Shown here one piece after another: positions 8,672-20,600 of a DNA stretch of 64,000 nt. The DNA lies in the NCBI RefSeq assembly GCF_000412335.2, contig NZ_KE161030.1:2292787-2356786 (forward strand), written 5' to 3'. The notes below the pieces were generated by a model, which saw only the letters and a list, made by a program, of their open reading frames with translations, had not been told where the DNA came from and did not search any database. A program made the position numbers and the translations under genes. Origin of the DNA: Cedecea davisae DSM 4568 (GTDB taxonomy: Bacteria; Pseudomonadota; Gammaproteobacteria; Enterobacterales; Enterobacteriaceae). The stretch's first letter is position 1. The number at the start of each line of letters is the position of its first letter.

Positions 8672-11600
8672 TTCGATATTGGTGAAGGTTGCGGTGTTAA
8701 ACCCGGTGTTTTGCGCGCCGGTTTTACTCAGATCCGCATTGATCCCAACGGTGGAGTTTTTAAAGTCAACAATATCCATACCGCCGGTTGTGCTCCAGGT
8801 CTGGTGATCCGAAGAGGTTTCCCATCCGCCGCCGCCGTTGTAGACGTAGGTTCCCTGTGCGGCGACAAAGGTATCGTTGTAGCCGGTTCCGGTCAGGGTT
8901 CCGCCGTGAATACCGGTTGCAGCGTCTGCCGTCAGGGCATAGCTTTCTTTTCCGTCTCCGGCGGTTAACCCGTCCCACGTTTCGTTGCTGGAAACGCCGT
9001 TAATGGCGCGCACCAGTACCGCGCTGTAGGTTTCTGACGGGCTCAAACCGTAGAAGCTCACCAGCGCCGAAGCATCGTTAATGCCGATGCCCGACTGGGC
9101 GTTAATCACCTGGCTTGCCACCAGCACGCCCGCGGAGTTGTACAGCTTCACGGTGTTGCCGTAGAAGACGTTCATCCCTTCGCCATCGACTATTTTGAGG
9201 TGGATAGCCGTACCCGGCGCAACGGTGTTGGTGTTGCGCTCCAGCACTACGCTGCCGTTCTGGCGGAAGATCAGCAGATCCTGCGCACCATCCCAGTCGT
9301 AATCCACCAGCGCCGCGCCGGAAACCTGGCTGGTGGTGGCCGATCCAAACTTAGATGAGGTAAAGCTCGCCGCACCCGGCAGCGCGTCGTTGGTGTAAAT
9401 GTACGACTGCCCGGTATTCGCCAGCTTGATGATGTCCATCCTGCCGTCGAGGTTCCAGTCCACCGCCACGCTCACGGTGCCGTTATACTTCTCTGTGCCT
9501 ACCGCCGTTCCGGTCTGCAAATTGCCCTTGCCGTCGTTCAGCATTAGCAAGCCGCCGGTTCCCGCGCGGGACATGCCCATATACAGATCCATATAACCGT
9601 CACCGTTAAAGTCGGCCCAGGTCATGCTGACCGCATTACTCGCCGCCGCAGAGCCGGTTGCGCTGTACATGGTGTTAATGAAGTTCTGGCTCCAGGTAAA
9701 CGTCCCATCACCTTTGCTGAACATGGTGGACAGCGCGTAGTTATTGCCCCCGTTGGTGGTGTGCTGGGCAATATCCACCATGCCATCGTTGTTCAGGTCA
9801 ACGCCGGAAGCTTCAATCAGGCTGTTGTAGTTACCCACTTTTGCGCCGGTCACGAAGTTGCTGTAGGTCCCACTGCCGGATGTGCCCGTCAGCTTGCCGC
9901 CGTTGTTGTTCATAAAGGTGCTGGAGTCCGGCCCGCCCGCGTCGCCCATCACAAAGTCAACGTAGCCGTCGCCCTGGAAATCAATCGCCACCACCGCGCC
10001 GTACCAGAGCAGTGCACCAACCGCCGCGCTACTGCCGGTGCTGGTCGACGTATAGGTTCCGTCGCCGTTGTTTATCAACTGGGCGATGTAGCTATAGTTG
10101 GTGCTTTCCACCAGCATATCTGCCAGCCCATCGCGGTTGATGTCAGCATAGGCGCCGGTGGTGTAGCTCCCGGTCATGGTGAAGTTGCCGCTGACGCTGT
10201 AATTGTTGCGGTCGTTAGCGGAGGCAAACTGCTGGTTGCTGGCAAACGTCCACATACCGTCCGTATCCAGCATATAGCTTGCTGAATAAGCGTTGGTTGC
10301 GCTGGTGAAGGACCAGCCCGGCGTCATGGATGCCTCCGCCCCTACCACTACTGTGCCGTGCGTAAGACCCGCGTTGTTGCCGTTACCCGCGCTGCTCATT
10401 ACCTGCGCCGTTACGTCATAGCTTTTCAGCCCCAGGGCATTTCCGTCAGGGATCTGCAAATACCAGGTGTTAGATGAAGGATCGACCACCACCGCGCCGC
10501 CGCGTTCAGAGCTGTAGGTTTTGCCGTCTACCGTGACAACCACATACTGCCCGTTGACCAAATCGGCATTTACGGTGCCGGTAATAATCGGCGTGGTGTC
10601 CGTCGTCGTCAGGCCGTCAACCAGCGCTTTGGTGGTAGGTATCGAGGTATCTACCGTCAGGCTAAACTTGTTCGAGTCGGTGTAGTTCCCGGCTTTGTCG
10701 GTGATACGCAACACATAGTTGTAATTGCCGTCCAGCAGGCCGGAATCCGCAAACGTCCAGTTGGTTCCGCCGGTAATAGTCACCTTGCCCACCAGCACGC
10801 CGTCGCGGAAAATTTGGGCTATTTCGCCGTCCGCCAGCGCATGATTCAGAGTGCCGTTAAGCACCGGAGAGTTATCATCCGTCGGATAGCTGCCGTCGAA
10901 GTTACCGGTACGTTCGCCGGTATCATCGGTGTAGCTCACAATAGTGCCGAGCGTGTCCGGCGCCAGGGTATCAACCGTGACGGTCTGGTTGGCGGTTGAG
11001 CCAACGTTTCCGGCCTGGTCGATAATACGAACCTGGTAGAGGTAATCCCCGTCAGCAAGCGTGCGCCCGTCAACGTAGTGCCACGCCGTGCCGTTAACCA
11101 CGACATCGACCCAGTTTTTGCCACCGTCCAGGCTTATCTGCACTCGCTCATCGCTTGCCAGCGTATGGCCCAGCGTACCGTTCAGGGTCAGCGTGGTATC
11201 CATGGTGATAAAGTCGCTGCTGCTCTGCCCGGTGTCTTCGGAGATGCTGTCGATAGTAATCCCGTAGACAGGTGCGACGGTATCAACGGTCACGGTCTGG
11301 GTGGCCGTATCACCCACGTTCCCGGCGAGATCGACCACACGAACCTGGTAAGTGTGATTTCCGTCAGCCAGAACCCGCGCGTCAGTGTAGTGCCAGCTGG
11401 TTCCGCTCACGGAGGTGGCGTAAACCCAGGTTAAGCCGCCGTCCAGGCTTATCTGGACGAACTCGTTGCTGCCGAGCGCCTTGCCCAGGCTGCCGTTCAG
11501 CGTCAGCGTATTATCGTTGGTGATAAAGTCGCTGCCGCTGAAACCGCTGTCGTTGCTGATGCTATCGACGGTAATCGTTATCGCCGCATCCGGGGCGACG

Positions 11601-14600
11601 GTATCCACCGTCACCTGCTGCGAAGCGCTCTGCCCGACGTTTCCGGCATCATCCACCACGCGCACGATGTATTGATAAGTGCCGTCGCTAAGGGTTCTTC
11701 CGTCGTTGAAGTACCAGCTGGTTCCGAGCGTAGTCACCGTCTGCCAGGTCGTTCCGCCATCGAGGCTTATCTGGACATACTCGCCGTCCAGCAGCGCGGC
11801 GCCCACGGTTCCACGCAGCGTCAGCGAAGTATCGTTGGTAACAAAATCGCTGTTACTCAGCCCGGTATCGTCGCTGATGCTGTCGATAGTGACGGTTTTG
11901 CTGGCGTCAGGCGCTACGGTGTCCACCGTTACCAGCTGGCTTGCGGTTGAGCCGATATTGCCCGCAGCATCAATAACCCGAAGCTGATAAAGATAATCGC
12001 CGTCCGCGAGTACCCGGCCATCGATATAGCTCCAGCTGGTGCCGCTGATGCTGACATCAACCCAGGTTTTACCGCCGTCAATACTAATCTGCGCGTGCTC
12101 CCCGGCCGCCAGCGGCGCGCCAAGTTTACCGCTCAGCGTCAGGGTATTGTCGCTGGTGATAAAATCATGTGCGTCCAGACCGGTATCGCGGGAAACGGCT
12201 TCCACTGTGATGGTTTTGCTTGCATCAGGGGCGACGGTGTCGATAACCACATTTTGCGCGGCGGTCGCGCCTACGTTGCCCGCATTGTCTATCACGCGAA
12301 CGTTATAGGTTACCGTGCCGTCCGGCAGCGTGCGGCCATCCGCAAAACTCCATGCGGTGCCGTTAACCACCAGATCGATCCAGCTTGCGCCGCCGTCGAG
12401 GCTTATCTGTGCCTTCTCATTATTGCCCAGCGCTGCGCCCAGCGAGCCTTTCACCACCACCTTGTTATCGGCGGTAATAAAGTCCGTGGCGCTCAGCCCG
12501 GTGTCGTTTTGCAGCGCATCAATAGTAATGCTCATCTGCGGCGGCGTGGTATCCACGGTAATGGTGCGGTCGGCCCCGGCGCTATTGCCGATGCTGTTGC
12601 TGACGCTGGCGTGAATCACATACGAGCCGCCGTCTGCGAGAGCGGTTACCGCACTGCTGCCGAGGGTGTAGCTCCAGCTGCCGTCGCTTTGTACCGTAGT
12701 GCTATAAGTCTGTCCGTTCAGCGTGATGGTCACGGTTTGTCCGGCAGGAGCATTGGTTGTCCCGCCGATTACCAACGGCGTGCCGTGCTCCGCGGCGCTG
12801 ACGATATCGTCTCCGGCAAAGGTGCCTACGCTAATGGTCGGCACTTCGCCGCTCAGGGTGACCTGAGTGCTGCCGCTGCCGCCGTTGCCCGCCTTGTCGC
12901 TGACGGTGGCAGAAATAACATAACTGCCGTCCGCCGCGCCGAGGAAGTCCTGCGCCGGAACGGTAACCGACCAGCTGCCGCCGTCGCCAACCTTAGCGGT
13001 GTAGCTATGGTTATTGAAGGTAACGGTGATGGTCTGGCCCGGCTGTGCGCTGGTGGTGCCGCTGATGACCTGGCCCACCTGCTGTTCGCCGCTGTTAATG
13101 ATGTCGTCGCCCGCCACCTTATTGAAGGTGATGGTTGGCGCCACCGTGTCCACCGTCAGGGTGCGGTCCGCGCTGCCCGGGTTACCGGCTTTATCGCTTA
13201 CCGCGGCATTAACGATAAAGTCGCCCTCGGCAAGTTTCGCCAGGTCCTGGGCAGGTACGGTAAGGCTCCAGCTGCCGTCCGCCTGAACGGTGGTTTCGTA
13301 GCTTTCAGTGCCCAGGGTTACCGTCACTTTTTGCCCAACTTCCGCGCTGCTGGTTCCGCGGATCGTCAGCGGCTGCTGCTGCTCCACGGCGTTAATCACA
13401 TTATCGCCAGACAGGTCAGCGATAGTGATAATTGGCGCGGAGGTATCCACGCTGATGTTATGGCTTGCTGAGGCCGAATTGTTGGCGCTGTCGGTGGCCG
13501 AAGCCGTCACGGTGTAGCCGCTGCCGTGCGTCAGATTCTGCACCTGCTCCGCCGGAACGGTAACCGACCAGCCGCCGCCCGCCTGAATAGTGGCGCTATA
13601 GCTCACGCCGTTCAGGATGACCGTAACCTGCGTCCCCGTTGCCAGTTCGCTGCTGCCCCCGCTGATAATCAGACTCTGGCTGGCTTCGGCCGCGTTAATC
13701 ACGTCATCATTGCTGATGGTGTTGATAGTCAGCCCGACGGTTGAAGCGCTTACCAGCACGTTATGCGACGCGCTGCCCTCGTTACCTGCGGCATCGGTCA
13801 AGACCGCGCTCACGGTGGCGGTGCCATTTTGCAGAGCGGAGATAGCCGATGCCGGAACGCCGACGCTCCAGTTTCCGCTGGCATCCACCGTTGTGGTGTA
13901 TTTGATGCCGTTGAGGGTGATAACAATTGTATTTCCCGGAGCCGCGCCGCTGCTGGAGCCGGAGATAATCTGCGCCTGCCCGTGCTCGCTCAGGTTGATA
14001 ATGTCATCGCCCGCTATCGGGTTGAAACTGATTGTCGGCGCGGTGGTGTCCAGCGTGATGCTCTTGCTGCTTGTTGTGCCGTTGCCAGCCGCATCGTTAA
14101 CGCTGACGCTAATCTGGTAATTATTGTCCGCCAGCGCACCCAAAGCCGTTGCATCGAGAGTGATGCTCCAGCTGCCGTCCGCCTGCACAACGCCGGTATG
14201 TGTTTTTCCATCCAGCGTCAGGGTAACGGTCTGGCCCGGTTCCGCATTTGAGCTACCGGTTACCGTTACGCCGGTTCCGGCTTCTTTCGCGTTAATCACG
14301 TTGTCTGCCGCAACCGTATCGATTGTCAGGGCTGGAGCGCTTGCGTCCACGCTATATTCACGCTCTGCCGATGCGCCGTTACCGTTCACATTAGAGACGC
14401 TAACCTTTACCGAAGCATCGCCATCTTTCAGGCCGCTGAGGTCACCCGTCGGAACGCTGTAGCTCCAGCTGCCATCATCTTTAACCTGAGTGGTATAGCT
14501 GCGCCCGCCGAAGGTAATCGTGACGGTTTGCCCGGCCTCCACGTTCTGAGTGCTGCCGGAAAGCAGCAGGTCTGCGCCTTTCTCTGCGGCATTCAGCACG

Positions 14601-17600
14601 TTGTCGGCCGTAATGCTATTCACGCTGATGGCTACCGGGCTGAGATCTACTTTGACGGTATGATCGATGGAAACCGGGTTACCCGCGCTGCTGCTGCCTG
14701 CCGCGCTGACGGTAACATCGCCCGCTGGCCAAAGGCTTACATCATTCGCCGGTACTGCCGCAGACCAGACGCCGCTGGCGCTAACGGTCGCCAGATAGCT
14801 TTTTCCGCCGATAGTTACGGTGACGGTGCTGCCCACGGCCATGCCGCTGGCGCTGCCGCTAACGATCAGATTCTGTCCGTGTTCGATAGCATTAATAACG
14901 TCGTCGCCCGCCACGGTGTCGATGCGGATGCCAGGCAAGCCGGCGTCGATAGCAAAATCATGTTCGGCGGACCCGCTATTACCGTGGCCGTTGGTGACCG
15001 ATGCGCTCACCGTCAGCTTGCCGTTACCCAGCGCGGCCAGCACGTCCGCCGGGAGTTCGAGGCTCCAGCTCAGATCGCTTTTCACCGTTGCGGTGTAGCT
15101 TTTTCCACCCAGCATAATTGTGACAACGTCACCTTCCGCAGCATGGCTTACCTTCCCGCTCAGCGTCTGCCCGGCGGCAACTTCAGCCGCATTCAGCACG
15201 TTGTCAGCGGTTATCGCATTAATGGTGACGGCCGGGGCCGCCGTATCCACCAGCAGATTGGCATTAGCGCTCGCGCTATTGCCGATGGCGTTTGTCGCCG
15301 TAGCGCTCAGGGTATAATTCGCTTCACCCAGCGCGGCCAGATCGCCGGGCTGAACCTCAAGGCTCCAGTTGCCGTCTGCATCCGTAGTGGCGCTGTAGTT
15401 TTTGCCGTTCAGCGTGACGGTTACACGGGTTCCCGCCGCAAGGTTGGCGCTGGTTCCGCTCAGGGTCAGAGCTTCGCCTTTTTCCACCGCGTTAAGCACG
15501 TTGTCGCCGCTGATGGCGTTGAAGTTAACCGACGGCAGGCCGGTATTAACCAGCACTTCGTGGCTCCCGCCGCCGGTATTCCCCGCCGAATCGGTCAGGC
15601 TGGCGGTTATTGTCACTTTGCCGTCGGCAAGCTGGCTCACCACTTCCGCCGGGACGCCTATGCTCCAGTTGCCTGCGGCGTCAACGGTTGTAGTCCAGCT
15701 TTCAGAGCCGAGGGTGACGGTGATTTTATCGCCCACCGCCGCGCCGCTGCTGGTGCCGGAAACTATCTGCGCCTGGCCGTGTTCGGCAAGGTTAATCACA
15801 TCGTCGCCCGCCACGGTGTTGAAGCCGACGGACGGCACGGTAGCATCCACCTTCACGTTATGGCTGGTTGTGCTGCCGTTGCCTGCCGCATCGCTGACGC
15901 TGGCCGCTACGGTATATACGCCGTCGGCAAGCGCGGAGGCTTTGTCCGCTGGCACGGTCACGCTCCACGAGCCGTTCGGCTGCACGGTCCCGGTGTAACT
16001 TTCGCCGTTCAGCACCACGGTGACGGTTTGCCCCGCCTCGGCGCTGCTGGTGCCGGTAATGACCACCGGCTGCCCGACTTCGACGGCGTTCAGCACGTCG
16101 TCTCCGCCAATAACGTTGATTTGCAGCGTAGGCGCTGCGGTATCGACGCTGATTTCGCGCCCCGCAGAAGCGCCGTTGCCGTTAACGTTCACCGTGCTAA
16201 CTTCAACCGAAGTGTCGCCGTCTTTCAGGCCCTTCATATCACCGGCTGGAACGGTAAATTCCCAACTGCCGTTCGCCTGTACCTGAGTGGTATAGGTGTG
16301 CCCCGCAAAGGTAATCGTGACGGTTTGCCCCGCTTCCACATTCTGCGTGGTGCCGGACAACAGCAGATCCGCCCCTTTCTCGGCGGCGTTCAGCACGTCA
16401 TCCCCGGCAATTTGGTTGACGGAAATCGCCACGGCGCTGAGATCAACATTCACCGTATGGTCGATGGATACCGGGTTGCCGGTATCGCTGCTGCCTTTAG
16501 CGGAAACGGTAATATCCCCGGCCGCCCACAGGCTAACTTCATTGCCCGGAACGACGGTTTGCCAACTGCCGTCCGCGCTGACCACCGCGCCATACTCTTT
16601 GCCATTGACCGTTACGGTCACCGCGCTGCCCACGCTCAGGCCGGAGCTGGTGCCGCTGATAATCAGATTGAGGCCATGTTCGATGGCGTTAACAACGTCA
16701 TCCCCGGCAATGGTGTTAATACGCAGCCCCGGCAGCGCGGCATCAATGGTGATTTCGCGCGAGCCGGTGCCGGTATTGCCGGCGCCGTCGGTCACGGAAG
16801 CGTTGATTTTAAGATCGCCGTTGCCCAGCGCTTCCAGTACGTCTTTACCCAGCGGCAGGCTCCAGGTCAGATCATCCTGAACTTTTGCCGTGTAGTTAAC
16901 GCCGCCGATATTGAGGGTAACGTCCGCTCCGGCCTGCACGCCGGTGACTCGCCCGCTGATTATCTGCCCCGCGGTCAGTTCGCCCGCGTTGATAACATCG
17001 TCTGTAGCAACAACATTGATGGTTACGCCCGGCAACGTCGAAGCCACTTCCAGCGTGCTGGTCTGGCCGCCGCTGTTCCCTACGTCATTGCTGGCGCTAA
17101 CGGAAACCTCGTAGAAAGCTTCGCCAAGATGAGCGACATCCTGCGCAGGAACGGTCGTCGTCCATTTGCCCTGGTCATCAACCGTTGCGGCATAGTTTTT
17201 GCCGTTAAGGGTTACGGTTACCAGAGCGCCAGGAGCCAGCCCGGTCGATGAGCCGCTGATAACTACGTCGCCGGTTTTCTCATCGGCATTAAGAATATTG
17301 TCTCCGGCGATGGTATCTATCGCCAGGGTCGGAGCGGCCGTGTTGACGGTAATTTCGCGCGAACTGTCGCCGGTGTTGCCCGCTTTATCGGTAATGGAAG
17401 CGGTAACGGTGTAGCCGCTGTCCGCTAACGCGCCGATATCCCCGCGCGGTATGCCCACGCTCCAGTTGCCCGCCGCGTCAACCACGCCGGTGTAACTCTT
17501 ATTACCCAGCGTCACGGTGACAATATCACCCGCCGCCGCGCCGGTACTGGTGCCGGAGATAATCTGCGCCTGCCCGTGCTCGCCGCTGTTTATCACATCG

Positions 17601-20600
17601 TCTGCGGCAATCGCGCCGATGGTGACTTTTGGAACGGTAATATCAACCAACATGTCGCGGCTGGCCGAGCCAGCGTTGCCCGCGCGGTCTTCCACGTTTG
17701 CCGTAATGACAATATTGCCGTCGGCCAGCTTGCCGACATCTTCCGCCGGCACCGTCAGGCTCCAGCTGCCGTCGGCCTTAACGTTCGCTTCGTAATCTTT
17801 GCCGTTGAGCTTCACGGTAACGGTCTGGCCCGCTTCTGCGGAACTGGTGCCGCTAATAACCAGCGCCTGCTTCGCCTCGGCGGCATTCAGCAGGTTGTCC
17901 TGGCTTACCGGATCCAGCGTGACCGTAGGGGCAAGCGTATCCACGCTGACGTTTTGTGCCGCGCCGGTACTGTTGCCGTTATTGTTGGTCACGCTGACCT
18001 GCACGCTGGTATCGCCGTCTTTCAGGGCGACCATATCCGCGGCGGGAACCTTGTGGCTCCAGCTGCCGTCAGGCTGCACGGTAGCGGTGTAGGTGTGGCC
18101 GCCAAAAGTGATGGTTACCGTCTGGCCTGCTTCCACATTCTGCGTGCTGCCGGAAAGCAGCAGATCGGCGCCTTTCTCGGCGGCGTTCAGCACGTTGTCA
18201 CCTGAAACGGTGTTGATGCTGATAACCACCTCGCTCAAATCAACAACGACCTGGTGCTGGATGGCGACATCATTACCCGCGCTGCTGCTGCCTTTTACCT
18301 CGATGCTAATGGAACCTTCACTCCACTGGCTAACCTCGTTGCCCGGCACGGCGGCCTGCCAGCTGCCGTCTGCCCGCACGGTGGCATCATAATCTTTGCC
18401 GTTTATGGTGACGGTCACCGCGCTCCCGGCTTTCAGGCCGGTGCTGGTGCCGGTAATAATCAGGTTCTGGGCATGCTCGATGGCGTTTATCACGTCATCA
18501 CCCGCCACGGTATCCACACGCAGCCCCGGTAAATTGGCATCTATAGCGATATCGCGGCTGCCGCTGCCGGTATTGCCGTGGCCGTTGGTAACCGAAGCCG
18601 TCAGCGTCAAATCACCGTTGCCGAGCGCCGTAAGGATCTCTTTAGAAACCGGCAGGCTCCAGCTCAAATCATCCTGCACAATCGCCTGGTAGAGTTTGCC
18701 GCCGAGATTAATAGTGACAACGTCACCTGATGCGGCACCGGTCACCGTCCCGCTGAGGGTCTGGCCGCTGGCGATTTCACCGGCGTTGAGGATATTGTCG
18801 GCGGTAACGCTGTTGATGGTTACCGTAGGCAGCGCGCTGTCTACCTGCACGTTATGGCTGGCGCTATTGCTGTTGCCGCTGGCGTCGGTCACGTTTGCGC
18901 TAACCTGGTAGTTAGCTTCGCCCAGCTTGCCTACCGCAGAAGCGGGCACGGTAGTGCTCCAGCTACCGTCATCCCGGGTGATGGCCTGATAGTTCACGCC
19001 GTTTAGCGTGACGGTGATGACGGTGCCCGCTGGCTGATTACTGGTGCCGGAGATTTGAAGATCCTGACCTTTTTCAACCGCGTTGATCACATCATCGTGC
19101 GCAAGCGTTGCGATATCGATCGTCGGCAGAGCGATATTCACCGTTATGCCGTGCGTGATGCTGCCGGTGTTGCCCGCAGCATCGGTAACGCTGGCGGTGA
19201 GCGTATAGCTTCCGTCCGCCAGCCCTTTAATCACAGCAGCAGGAATGCCTACGCTCCAGTCGCCGTTGCTGTCCAGAGTCGTGGTGTAGCTGAATGAAAC
19301 GCCGGAATCGTTAGTAATTTTTACGGTCACAACGTCCCCGGCGGCTGCGCCGGTGCTGCTTCCGCTGATGGTTTGCGCGTAGTTGTGTTCCGTAGCGTTA
19401 ATGGTGTCATCGCCCGCAACGGTTTCAATCGTCAGCTTCGGCTCGGTGATATCTACCAGCATGCTGCGGTCGGCGTTTGACGGGTTGCCGGCTTTGTCAG
19501 CAACCGTGGCATGAACCGTGACATTCCCGTCGCTAAGCGCCCCCAGCGCGTCTGCCGGAACGGTGATGCTCCAGCGGCCATCGGCCCCAACTTTTGCGCT
19601 GTAGCTGATGTTGTTCAGGGTAAGCGTCACTTCCTGGCCCGGCTCGGCGGTGCTGCTCCCGGTAATGGTCAGAGGCTGCTTCGCTTCTGCCGCATTAAGG
19701 ATATTGTTGTCGCTCAGCGGATCGATGGTCAGCAGCGGTGCGCTGGTGTCAACGCTGTATTCCTGCCCGGCGCTCGCCGGGTTACCGCTGGCATTGCTGA
19801 CGCTAACGGTGACCTGTGCATCACCGTCTTTGAGCTTAGCCATGTCCGCCGCCGGAACGCTGAAGCTCCAGGTGCCGTTATCGTTAACGGTGGTGGTGTA
19901 GCTGTGTCCGGCGAAGGTAATCGTCACGGTCTGCCCCGGCTCCACATTAGTGGTCATCCCGGAGAGCAGAAGATCGGCGCCCTTCTCGGCGGCGTTCAGC
20001 ACGTTGTCCGCCGTGACGCTATTAATACTGATTGAAACCGGAGCCAGGTCTACATCCACGATGCTGTCGATGCTGACCGGGTTTCCGGCGCTGCTGCTGG
20101 CGGAAGCGGTGACCGTCAGCACGCCATCCGGCCAGGTGGCAACGTCGGCGGCAGGCACCGCCGCACTCCAGCTGCCGTCGGCATTGACCGTGGCCGGGTA
20201 ATTTTTGCCATGCAGGGTAACGGTGACGACGCTACCTGCCGTGAGATAGCTGCTGGTGCCGCTGATTATCAGATTCTGGCCGTGTTCCGCGAGGTTAATA
20301 ATATCGTCGCCCGCAACCGTGTCGATGCGCAGCCCCGGAAGTTGAGCGTCGATAGTGATATCGCGCTCCGCGCTGCCGGTGTTGCCGTGTCCGTTAGTCA
20401 CCGAGGCATGAACCGTTAGCTCGCCGTTGCCCAGCGCGGTAAGAATCTCTTTCGACAGAGGCACGCTCCAGCTGAGGTCGTCCTGAACCACGGCGCTGTA
20501 GCTTTTGCCGCCCAGCAGCACGGTCACGGTGTCACCGGCCTTCACGTTCATCACGCTGCCCCGCAGGGTTTGCCCGGCGTTCACTTCAGCAAGATTGACG

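Noticed and set aside
14528-17251. 907-codon open frame on the + strand and other long frames antisense to the adhesin
   Set aside because: They arise because the repetitive GC-biased coding sequence of the adhesin lacks stops in one antisense frame. They show the same 300-bp period, lack ribosome sites and resemble no protein.
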